In this document: positions 46,732 through 55,600 of the stretch, piece by piece
Position numbering within the stretch: position 1 is the first letter of the stretch
How the letters are laid out: each line of letters starts with the position of its first letter
Source: HKST-UBA178 sp965223815
GTDB lineage: Bacteria > Pseudomonadota > Gammaproteobacteria > Chromatiales > Chromatiaceae
Direction: 5' to 3'
Assembly (NCBI GenBank): GCA_965223815.1
Contig: OZ245019.1
Location: 3,968,001-4,032,000, forward strand
Length of the DNA stretch: 64,000 nt
Notes under the pieces: generated by a model
Seen by the model: the letters and a program-made list of their open reading frames with translations, nothing else
What the model was told of the DNA's origin: nothing
Databases searched by the model: none
Position numbers and translations under genes: made by a program

Positions 46732-49700
46732 GATTGATCCTCATCCTTTGGTGCGGGACGAGGCTTCCAGTCGTGATCGTCCGTAATGTGGCCGGTATTC
46801 ATGATCAAACGCACGCCGGGTTCCACCTCGCGCATCGACATGGGCACCGTCCAGTTGTCCCATGGCTTGATGCCGGGTGCTTCGATCAAATTCTTGGTCA
46901 TAGCCGCATTCGGCCCGCGTTTTTCATATGCCAACGTTCGACCAGGGACGCTGACCTCCTTGGCCCACTCGTCCGCACGTTCCTTGAGCTCCCGTTCTGC
47001 CAGGCTCTTGGTAGTGGGAAGCTCACTGACGTTCCAGGCACGTTTGACGAGCACGTCGATCGCCTCTGTGATCTCTGCCTGATCCGACCTGCCCAGCTTG
47101 CCGGCACCCTCGTTGGGACTGAACGTATCGTTCTCCAGGCGCATCAAGCTCAGCAATGAACCAGTCAAGCCGCGATCCATTGCGCATGGCGAGAACGGGG
47201 TCACTGATTGTGCCTCGACGTGTTTGTAGAAGGTGGCGTGGTAATGCTCGAACGTCTCGTAGTGCGATAGATCACGTGGCCGAGCCCACGTGAGCACCGT
47301 ACACACCAGTCCAGGAAACGACCGACCGACGCGGCTCGTCGCCTGGATGTACTCCGCCGTCCCCTTCGGCTGGCCATTGACCGCCATGAGTCCCAAGCGA
47401 TTGACGTCGACCCCCACCGACAGCATGTTGGTGGCCAGAACCACGTCGATCGCCCGCTCGTCACCCTCCAGCCATTTCGTCACGTATTTGCCGGCAGCCG
47501 CGTCGAATTGCACCTTGAACTTGACCTCCAGGTTGTCGAGATATTTCGGGATGTCCTGACTGGAGACCCGGGAGGTCAGCTCTCGAATATTGCTGACACT
47601 GCGTTGTGCCAGTGCGGGCCGCTCAACCATGCTCATCTGCACGCGGTAGGAACGCGTCTGTACATCATCCTCTGCGAGACGCTTCATCCCACCCAGCTCA
47701 CGCAATGAATTGAAGTAGCCGACCATGGTCATATAGGGGTCTGCGGATTCGCCGAAGTGATCGAACAGCGCCTGCGCTGCCGTCAGGAATGCCGTGTAGA
47801 CACGAATCAACATTGCCGGTCGGGAACTGCCGGGGGAACAAACCCCAAGGTAACGACGGCCTGACTTGTCCTCGATCGACCGTTGCACCGAAAAGTAGTT
47901 GTCCTCCACATCCAGGCCGTGTGGTGGAAATACTGAGACCCGGCGCATGAAGACATTGTTGACCTGTTCACGAGCCTTACGCACCGTTGCAGTGGAGGCG
48001 ACAATCTTCGGCTTGATGAGCTTGCCGTCCAACCTCCAGCCGCACAGTTCATCCACTGCCGTTTCGTATAAGCCGACCATGGTGCCGAGTGGACCACTGA
48101 TGAGGTGGAACTCGTCCTGGATGATCAGGTCTGGAGGACGAATGGGGCTGATGTTCTTGACCTTCGTGGCCGGGAGTCCTCTACCTGCCTGGTGGTTACC
48201 GTTGCAGTCCGCTCCCTGCCAGAGCAGGCCATGCCGCTCGCATTCCAGTCCTGCCCGACCGAATAATGTACGCACCTGACCGCGCCACGCCATCATGGCG
48301 AATTTGTCGACGGTGGCGATCATCATGGTCGGTGGGCGGTGATAAATCTCTTCGTCCACCGTCAACACCGGGATACCGGGATGCGGTAGTTTACTCGACC
48401 TGCCACGAGAGAATGTGCAACTGCTCTTCTTGTCACCGCAGTAAACCACGGTCCGGCCACGTTCTTTATCGACGACGACATCTTTACCTGGATCTATCGT
48501 AGAGCCGCACCAGGGGCAACTAGTGAGCTGAAGAGGCGATGTACGTCCTGCTTTGTTCTTTCCTGAATCGCGCAGAGCTTGAATTGCGTAGTGGCTTTCC
48601 TCGGTCGTGCCCGGCGTCACCTTGTTACCCACCCAAAGTCCGATGGTGAAAGGTTCCATTCCGAGGGATTCATCACCTTGCACGAGAGCATCTCGCCGAA
48701 GCTTTTCCATTGAGCAGATCAGCGCAGTGGCACGCTGGAACTGCTGCAATGTCAGCAGACGCAGCGTGTAGCGCATTATTACGGCCAGCCCCCGCGAGCC
48801 GTCGTATCCGCCGAGTTTGCCTTGCAGCCGGCGGATCGCCATCGTGAACGCTGCCACTCCCAAATAGGCTTCAGTCTTGCCGCCGCCAGTGGGGAACCAC
48901 AGCAGATCGGCATAGGCTTCCATCGGCTGCACTCGATCCGGATGCGTGGGATCAGCAACCGACGGTATGGACAGCAGAAGGAAGGCCAGCTGGAATGGTC
49001 GCCAGCTGCGATTCTTCAATATGTCAAACTGGTCGACAGTCACGTCCCTCCCACGCCGAATCTCGAGCGCGTATTGGCTGCGCACACGCTGAATCGCCAT
49101 CGCACGGTTAGCAAACCGGAATGCCGCCAGCGCATGTTCGTCACTCTTCAGCGTAACAATGCCCTGTTGCAGACGCGTTTGGATCTCCTGACAGCGATCC
49201 ATCGCTTGCCGGGCCTGCACGTCATAGCCGGACACGTCGACACCGATCCGTACACGTTGCTCATCGATCCACGCCGCGTAATCTATTGTCAGCAAACTCA
49301 ATGCATCTACCAGAGCATTCACATCCAGAGTCGCGAGACGCTGCATATCGAGCAGGCCACTGCTCACCAACTCTCGCATCGCTGGTCGGTCGTCGACATC
49401 CAGCCCCGGCGTCTCGGTGACCTGCACCTCATACTGGGGCATGACGGTAGTACGGACTTCAGTAGCCAACGTCACGTCTTCCGCCGTTTCGGCATGGACG
49501 GCAACCCCATGTCCCACCGCAAACTCGACCCGGTTGCGGTAGATCATCTCCAGTGACTCACGTTCCGGGTCCACACCGTCCGCATCCAGAACGGGTCGGC
49601 GACGGAGGATGGCACGCCTGGGGGCTTCCGTTTCTGCACGAACGATCAGTTCCGGCTGGAACACCCAGGCCGTATCGCGGTTGGTTTCGGGTTCCTCCTG

Positions 49701-50756
49701 CGCATTGACCAGGAACAATGTCACCAAACGATCGCCATTCGCATTCTTCGCGCGAACGGAGCCTTGCACACGCACCTCGGGATAGGCATCGTCCGGCGCC
49801 TGATGGGGAATCACGCCCTCATCGAGGGGCAGAACCAGCTTGCCGCCACAAGGTATGCGTTGCCAGACCTTGGCCTTGATCTGTTCCTCGGCGCCGGTCT
49901 CCTTGTTCTTGCGGGTACGGTAGATTTCGTGCTCATCACTGCGCTCGTAACGCCCCCAGTGCACCTCGACCTCTATCCGTTCGGCATCACCATCCACGCA
50001 GAAGGTCATGCCGAGACTGCTCGGCACCAGAGACTGGTTGCTGGCCGCGTCGATCTCATCGGAGGCATCGGATTCTGGTTCGACGCGTCCAGTCGCCGTC
50101 CCGAATTCCGCCCCCGGTTCGTGCTGACCTGGCGCCTTCGGGTCGGTGGGCTCCTCCGCCTCGTCATCCGCCAAGGGTCCGTCGAGCCCTTCGATACCGC
50201 CCTGGGCCGCCTCGCGTGGGGCCAGCTTGCCGACCAGATAACGATCGCGCACGCTCATGTCGACGATACGTTCATGAGGACCACCAGCCGGGCCAAGCAG
50301 ATCATCCGTTACGGCCAGTTGAAGCAGCTCACGAATATAGGTTTGATCCTCTACCGCCGGCACCTCGGCGATCGTCTTCTGCAATGCCTTGGGAAGCGCT
50401 TCGACGAAATCGGTCCACTGGACACGACCGACATTTCCCGAAGTCGGCGGTGTGAGTACAGTAATGCCGATCGAGACGGGCTCGATGACCGAGAGCAGCC
50501 TGTCGAAATACAGCGTGGTAGTGACGAGATCGGAGCGAATCCGCAGTACGCGCCCGACGCGAGTGATGTCACCAGCGGGACTAAGGACAAGAACCCAATC
50601 GTCCTCCTCAATGGCTTGGAAGAGAGCACGTTCACCCATCAAGGCCAAAATGTAAGGCGCAAACCTGCGTTCGGCGCCAACACCGGTATCAACAGCGATC
50701 CAAGCGTTGGCGTTTGAATCACTGGCCGCACTGGTGTTCGTATCATTTTTCATCAT
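46728..50756 (-). CDS. drmA: DISARM helicase DrmA
   Basis: Large superfamily 2 helicase, the core motor of DISARM. Walker A FPTGGGKTEA is at 621-630, a Cys4-type insert includes CPWC (about 747-750) and C773/C780, Walker B is DEFH at 881-884, motif III is STATV near 921, and motif VI YIQATSRVGR is at 1136-1145. The N-terminal 600 residues are acidic with beta-rich segments. 1342 residues. Start ATG shares its A with the stop of the upstream Hsp70-like gene. In published DISARM systems DrmA acts with DrmB on phage DNA. Confidence 0.95.
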   Translation of the reverse strand: MMKNDTNTSAASDSNANAWIAVDTGVGAERRFAPYILALMGERALFQAIEEDDWVLVLSPAGDITRVGRVLRIRSDLVTTTLYFDRLLSVIEPVSIGITVLTPPTSGNVGRVQWTDFVEALPKALQKTIAEVPAVEDQTYIRELLQLAVTDDLLGPAGGPHERIVDMSVRDRYLVGKLAPREAAQGGIEGLDGPLADDEAEEPTDPKAPGQHEPGAEFGTATGRVEPESDASDEIDAASNQSLVPSSLGMTFCVDGDAERIEVEVHWGRYERSDEHEIYRTRKNKETGAEEQIKAKVWQRIPCGGKLVLPLDEGVIPHQAPDDAYPEVRVQGSVRAKNANGDRLVTLFLVNAQEEPETNRDTAWVFQPELIVRAETEAPRRAILRRRPVLDADGVDPERESLEMIYRNRVEFAVGHGVAVHAETAEDVTLATEVRTTVMPQYEVQVTETPGLDVDDRPAMRELVSSGLLDMQRLATLDVNALVDALSLLTIDYAAWIDEQRVRIGVDVSGYDVQARQAMDRCQEIQTRLQQGIVTLKSDEHALAAFRFANRAMAIQRVRSQYALEIRRGRDVTVDQFDILKNRSWRPFQLAFLLLSIPSVADPTHPDRVQPMEAYADLLWFPTGGGKTEAYLGVAAFTMAIRRLQGKLGGYDGSRGLAVIMRYTLRLLTLQQFQRATALICSMEKLRRDALVQGDESLGMEPFTIGLWVGNKVTPGTTEESHYAIQALRDSGKNKAGRTSPLQLTSCPWCGSTIDPGKDVVVDKERGRTVVYCGDKKSSCTFSRGRSSKLPHPGIPVLTVDEEIYHRPPTMMIATVDKFAMMAWRGQVRTLFGRAGLECERHGLLWQGADCNGNHQAGRGLPATKVKNISPIRPPDLIIQDEFHLISGPLGTMVGLYETAVDELCGWRLDGKLIKPKIVASTATVRKAREQVNNVFMRRVSVFPPHGLDVEDNYFSVQRSIEDKSGRRYLGVCSPGSSRPAMLIRVYTAFLTAAQALFDHFGESADPYMTMVGYFNSLRELGGMKRLAEDDVQTRSYRVQMSMVERPALAQRSVSNIRELTSRVSSQDIPKYLDNLEVKFKVQFDAAAGKYVTKWLEGDERAIDVVLATNMLSVGVDVNRLGLMAVNGQPKGTAEYIQATSRVGRSFPGLVCTVLTWARPRDLSHYETFEHYHATFYKHVEAQSVTPFSPCAMDRGLTGSLLSLMRLENDTFSPNEGAGKLGRSDQAEITEAIDVLVKRAWNVSELPTTKSLAERELKERADEWAKEVSVPGRTLAYEKRGPNAAMTKNLIEAPGIKPWDNWTVPMSMREVEPGVRLIMNTGHITDDHDWKPRPAPKDEDQS

Positions 50757-52459
50757 CAGTCACCATAAAGTTCAGTGTGATCGACACGCTCCTTCTTGCC
50801 ATAGGTAATTGGCTCTATATCGCGATGTGGCACTACGCGAGCTATGCTATCGGCGTCACTGGTCAACCCAATCGCGACAGTCATTCGGCTACCACTGTCA
50901 CCGGCTGAGACCGGAACATTTGTACCCAGTGGGTTCAATTCCACGAATCGGAACCGGCTCGACGAACCCAATCGCTGTTTCAGCTCTTGATGTACCATTT
51001 CGATGGCACGACGATAAAGATCACAGTTGGCCCCTCCCCCAGTGACAAAAATCGGCAAACCTTCACGCCATGCAGCGCTTCGCGGATCGCCCCTAGAATT
51101 GGTGCGGGTTGCATTGATCACTCTGGTGATGCAACTCGAAACCCTACTCAAAAAGTCTGAATCCGCAGCCACGACCTCGTTTTGAGGTATGCCGTTCCGA
51201 TCCGAGAAACTATCGGTCGGTTCAACTGGTGCAGTATCGTCCCAGGTGGATTCGACCCCAAGTAATGAGTGACGGTTTTGATTCAGGTAATGTGTTCCCA
51301 AGGGGAGAACCGCCGAGAAAAAGATCGGTATACGAGGAGTCGTGTCGAGATCGTTGGGTATTACGACATTGAAGGTTGCCACATCGAGCGTTGCTGCTCC
51401 GATATCGATCAGGGCATGCAAACCTTCAGATACCTGAGGCGAGCCGAGGTAACCGGCGATCTGCGCCACGAACTCGGGCACGACGCCCGGCTCCGCCTCG
51501 AGGCTGGAGTCTGGCAGAACCGTCCTCCACGCAGAAACGATATTCGCCTCTCGGAGATCGTCCTCCGCCGCCAACCGCCAAGCAGTATGAGTGATTCGCT
51601 TGAAGAACTGGACGACGTTCGGATCTTCATGCGGCTGAGTGGGGCAACCGATGTTCAATTCCCAACGAAGTGAGCGCGCCACGAGCTTTCGCCCGACATC
51701 TGGATGCTGATATAGGAACGCTCTGGCGTAGCGGATGACCAAGGCAAGGTAGGCCAGCGTGGCAACCGGGCATTCATCCGAGCTTGCCATGTCGATGAGC
51801 GGGAGCTTGAGGTTTGCGTGTATATCTGATTCAGATGACCGCCGCCAGCAGTAATCTCCTTCCGGCGCGCGAACTACCAAACCGGGCACTACAAATCGTC
51901 CCGTCGGTGACTCATCACCGGTAACGGCGCTCCAATCCACGTAAACCAGATCAAAACCCGCACGAATCGCCACTTTCGTGAATGCGGTTCCAAAATCCAC
52001 ACCCACTCTGACAACCATAGGCGCTGCTTTCTCATCGAGATGGTCGGGGTGCTGCAAACCTCTGCCAACATGTATCCATTCCGGCATGTTCAGCGTACCT
52101 GCTCCATCGATGCGTGGAGTGAATGCGGATGTCGCTGTCGTACGCGAAGTTTCATACGACTTCCCGTCAGAAGTGCTAGTGACATTCGGCGTGACGGATC
52201 GATCTATTGGATTCTGTACACTCGATGCGCCCACAGTGGGGGCGCTGCTCCGGCGTGAAGGTTCAGTGTGTGAACTGGTCGTAGAATCGGAGTGTTTCTT
52301 GGGTTCATCATTACTAGTCGATGCCCTGCGATCGTAGGCAAGCCATGATTCAGGCGGTTCGAAATCCACCTTGTCCACATTCTCGTCTCGTTTTTCTTCT
52401 TTTGCAGACTTACCCAACACCCGCTTGAGGTCCTTCAATTGATCTTTCCAGCTCTTCAC
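50756..52459 (-). CDS. Hsp70/actin-fold ATPase in the DISARM operon
   Basis: Actin-superfamily ATPase related to Hsp70. Phosphate-1 motif VGVDFGTAFTKVAI is at 152-165, phosphate-2 LIDIGAATLDVATFNV at 350-365, and the adenosine motif IFVTGGGANCDLYRRAI at 470-486. The first about 145 residues are low-complexity, rich in Ser, Thr and charged residues, and probably disordered; they begin with a lysine-rich helix (MKSWKDQLKDLKRVLGKSAK). No Hsp70 substrate-binding domain follows the ATPase. 567 residues. It starts four bases after the SNF2 gene and overlaps drmA by one base. It is not a known core DISARM gene; role unknown. Confidence 0.8.
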   Translation of the reverse strand: MKSWKDQLKDLKRVLGKSAKEEKRDENVDKVDFEPPESWLAYDRRASTSNDEPKKHSDSTTSSHTEPSRRSSAPTVGASSVQNPIDRSVTPNVTSTSDGKSYETSRTTATSAFTPRIDGAGTLNMPEWIHVGRGLQHPDHLDEKAAPMVVRVGVDFGTAFTKVAIRAGFDLVYVDWSAVTGDESPTGRFVVPGLVVRAPEGDYCWRRSSESDIHANLKLPLIDMASSDECPVATLAYLALVIRYARAFLYQHPDVGRKLVARSLRWELNIGCPTQPHEDPNVVQFFKRITHTAWRLAAEDDLREANIVSAWRTVLPDSSLEAEPGVVPEFVAQIAGYLGSPQVSEGLHALIDIGAATLDVATFNVVIPNDLDTTPRIPIFFSAVLPLGTHYLNQNRHSLLGVESTWDDTAPVEPTDSFSDRNGIPQNEVVAADSDFLSRVSSCITRVINATRTNSRGDPRSAAWREGLPIFVTGGGANCDLYRRAIEMVHQELKQRLGSSSRFRFVELNPLGTNVPVSAGDSGSRMTVAIGLTSDADSIARVVPHRDIEPITYGKKERVDHTELYGD

Positions 52460-52463
52460 GGCT

Positions 52464-55400
52464 TTACGCCTCCCGCATCACGTCAACGAGCATCACGCAG
52501 ACTTCTCGTGTTTCTGCCGTGAAGGACTGCCTCTTCCTGATCAAGGTCGCGCGACGCGTCTCCATTCTCGCCAGGAAATCATCCCGCTTCTTGCGCTCAG
52601 CGTTTGCCAGACCCTTGCGCCGTTTGCCATCGGGACTGCCTGCATACAGTGATGCAAAAATGTCATGGTTGGCGATCCGCTTCTCGAAGCCTTCAGATTT
52701 CTTCAGGATATGGTCATCCAAGAGCTGTGAGAGAACGTCAGCGCGATCTCGGTTCTCGCGCAATTTCTCGTCCTTGAGTGCGCTATAGCGAGCCCTCAAC
52801 ACCTCCTCGCATCGTTCGGCGGCCGCCACACCCACTTCCGGAACGACATCGACGGTCACCGTCGGCCAGTCGACACCCTTGCCCCTGACAGAGTCGAGTA
52901 GGGTTTCCGCCTGGCGATACCCAAGGGGTAGCTCCCGACCGAGCGGAACGGCAGCGGCGAGAAGATGCTCATCGTCCTTGACTCCAGAGAATGTCGCCAG
53001 TCGGGTCGCGAGGACGTACTGGCCGCTGGCGATGTCATCGTTGAAGACTCTACAAGCGTAGAGCGGAAAGCGATCCTCCTCGTCTTCAGTTTTTCGAGAC
53101 AAGAATCGGACGATCGGATGAAAACGATGGACGATCTCCTCTCCAGGTTTCGGTTTCTCCGTGATTCTGTCAGTAAAGCGGCAACGCCTCGTCTGACCAG
53201 AGCCCAAGCCAGTTTTGCCGACCAGATTCTCCTTTCGGACGAATTCGTCCATCTCGGCGGCTACGGCGGGACTCAGACTGATGTCGAAGATATCTTCTTC
53301 GCCCCGTGCTGCGACGATTCGGCAGCCTGGCGCATTTCTGAGATAACCATCGACATATCGAATCAAGTCGAGCCGGGTGACCGTCTTCCCCTCACCCCGA
53401 GCCGCTTCGATCTGTGCCATCAATTGCTGACCATGCGCCACGAGTTGAATCGCTTCCCGCTCCAACTCCTCTTGCTTGCGCTTGGAATTCTCTATCGCGA
53501 GCGCCACCTCCTCGATCAGACGCTCCTCTTCTTCGGCCGTCAGATTTCTCGATAACAGCACATCCTCAAGCCTTCTGACTTGGCCGAGGATCTCTTCCGT
53601 TTCTCCCAGCGTGCTCTCGAATACCCCTATGCGCTTGGCTAGTCTTGCAAGGATGAGCGCATCTATGGTGTCTTTATGGACGAAATTCCAAACGAGTATG
53701 CGTTTGGATCGTTGACCGATGCGGTCGATACGCCCGATTCGTTGTTCGATACGCATAGGGTTCCAGGGCAGGTCGTAATTCACGACGAGTCGACAGAACT
53801 GCAAATCCACACCTTCAGCTGTTACATCCGTGCATACCAAGATTCGGCAATTTCGGTCTTTTCGAAAAGCCTCAAGCACGGCATCCTTGTCGAACTCCGT
53901 GCCGCCCATCAATAAACCGGCCTCCACATTCTCAGCGGACAGCCTATCGACGACGTAGCGGGCCGTAGGACGGTATGCGGTGAATACGATGCCTTTCGCC
54001 TCACGATCCTCGCTCAGAAAGCGCTTCAATGCCTGAGAAAATTCGGCAAACTTCGTATCGTTTCGAGTAAGTTCACCAAGGTCGAAGTTCCGAAGCACTC
54101 GATGTGCCAACCATCCCTTGAGGCGAGTCTCCGACTCAAGCAGCCTTTCCTCGTCTTCGTCCGTCTCGTCCATTACCAACGCCATCGCGTCGGAGTCGGG
54201 CATGTCTTCACGCCAGGCTCTGAGCAAGGCAACAGGGCTAGATGCGACCATTCGCTGCGGTGTCGATAGCAAGAAACCATGTTCGATACCATTGGCCAGA
54301 GCATACTCCCGTGTCCCCTCGGTGATAGCCTGATAGAGTTCCCGTTCCACCGTAGCCATATCGGCCTCGAATACCGTAGCATCCCGTACTACCCGCTCGG
54401 CTTGCACCTCACGTTTACGCGTTCGTATGACGATATGTGCGAGCAAATTGAGCCGTTCGAGTTTGGCTGCGATATCGATGCGTTTCTCGTTCGACCATTC
54501 ATTGACTGTCTCCGCTTCCTCAATCAAGCGATCGACTCGCTCCGAGCGCTCGAACCAACGCGACGACTTTATCTCGCGGATTGCTTCCTGAATTTGACTG
54601 GCATCGCTCGCTTGATCGCGTACCGCATCACTTGCAGCGATCACCGGGCGGTTTGCCTGAACGATGTTCCGAAAATCTTCGGGATGCTCGAAATGATCGG
54701 GATCAAGCAGCCGCAACACGTTGAATAGATCATCCGATCCAAGATTGATCGGTGTGGCCGACAACATCAGTTGGTGTGTGGTCACATCCCGTAACAGACT
54801 CCCAGTTTTCCAGGAGCTGGTCTCTTCGTTACGCATATAGTGTGCCTCGTCGAAAATCACGAGGTCTAGAAGTGGTTCTCTATCGGCATGGCGATACAAC
54901 AGGTCGGCGAGTCGAGCACGGACTGGCCGACGAGGCGTCTCACTCTCGGTAGGGTCCCACCCCTTCGGAGCGCGAATACCCTGGTAGCTGATGATCCAGG
55001 CTCGCTCTCTATGCTCGCTCGAATCCAACTCGTCCAGAAGTGCACTAGCATCGACGATCCGAGCATCGAGACCGAATCGCGAAGAAAGCTCGAGCCGCCA
55101 TTTCTCACGCAACATCGCTGGACACACCACGAGTAACCGTCGCATATCGTACCGGGCACGAAGTTCAGTCCAGACCAGTCCTGCCTCAATCGTCTTTCCG
55201 AGACCTACTTCATCCGCAATCAATAGACCATTGACCGGTGAATCCAGCAGGGTCAGTAGTGGTTTGTACTGGTGTGGATAGAAGTCCGTCTGTGTCAGTC
55301 CCATTGCATAGACGACATTCGACAGTCGTCCTGCAAGGTGAACGTGGGTCAATAAGCGCCGCAGATCGTCGACGCGACCGTAGCGCCCTTCCCGTATCAG

Positions 55401-55586
55401 CTCCAGCGGGTCATCGTCACCCTTATCAGCCTCGACCAGCTCCTCTTCATAATGCCAGTCCAGCCGACCGTTCCAATTCACTCGATACTGTGGTCCGGAT
55501 GCACGTGCGCGGGTTTGATCGGTGACGGTGCCAATCTTGGCTGGGTCATCAATGTGGCGGACAAGTTGGCCGGGGTTCCAAGTCAT
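52464..55586 (-). CDS. SNF2/RapA-like helicase, DISARM-embedded
   Basis: Superfamily 2 Swi2/Snf2 ATPase with a RapA-like layout. Walker A DEVGLGKT is at 125-132, DEAH at 246-249, motif III LSATPIN near 275-281, motif V CTDVTAEGVDLQ near 585-596, and motif VI RIEQRIGRIDRIGQ near 612-625. A charged coiled-coil region follows (about 660-740), then a C-terminal RapA-like part. The start is the ATG at 55586 (MTWNPGQLVRH), 14 bases after the preceding stop; the frame upstream overlaps that gene. 1040 residues. It is distinct from the DrmD at the right edge. Confidence 0.88.
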   Translation of the reverse strand: MTWNPGQLVRHIDDPAKIGTVTDQTRARASGPQYRVNWNGRLDWHYEEELVEADKGDDDPLELIREGRYGRVDDLRRLLTHVHLAGRLSNVVYAMGLTQTDFYPHQYKPLLTLLDSPVNGLLIADEVGLGKTIEAGLVWTELRARYDMRRLLVVCPAMLREKWRLELSSRFGLDARIVDASALLDELDSSEHRERAWIISYQGIRAPKGWDPTESETPRRPVRARLADLLYRHADREPLLDLVIFDEAHYMRNEETSSWKTGSLLRDVTTHQLMLSATPINLGSDDLFNVLRLLDPDHFEHPEDFRNIVQANRPVIAASDAVRDQASDASQIQEAIREIKSSRWFERSERVDRLIEEAETVNEWSNEKRIDIAAKLERLNLLAHIVIRTRKREVQAERVVRDATVFEADMATVERELYQAITEGTREYALANGIEHGFLLSTPQRMVASSPVALLRAWREDMPDSDAMALVMDETDEDEERLLESETRLKGWLAHRVLRNFDLGELTRNDTKFAEFSQALKRFLSEDREAKGIVFTAYRPTARYVVDRLSAENVEAGLLMGGTEFDKDAVLEAFRKDRNCRILVCTDVTAEGVDLQFCRLVVNYDLPWNPMRIEQRIGRIDRIGQRSKRILVWNFVHKDTIDALILARLAKRIGVFESTLGETEEILGQVRRLEDVLLSRNLTAEEEERLIEEVALAIENSKRKQEELEREAIQLVAHGQQLMAQIEAARGEGKTVTRLDLIRYVDGYLRNAPGCRIVAARGEEDIFDISLSPAVAAEMDEFVRKENLVGKTGLGSGQTRRCRFTDRITEKPKPGEEIVHRFHPIVRFLSRKTEDEEDRFPLYACRVFNDDIASGQYVLATRLATFSGVKDDEHLLAAAVPLGRELPLGYRQAETLLDSVRGKGVDWPTVTVDVVPEVGVAAAERCEEVLRARYSALKDEKLRENRDRADVLSQLLDDHILKKSEGFEKRIANHDIFASLYAGSPDGKRRKGLANAERKKRDDFLARMETRRATLIRKRQSFTAETREVCVMLVDVMREA

Positions 55587-55600
55587 ATAAACCGTGTTCC

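Noticed and set aside
49764..50717. 317-codon plus-strand frame opposite drmA
   Set aside because: Long but antisense to the conserved N-terminal part of drmA, with no recognisable domain.
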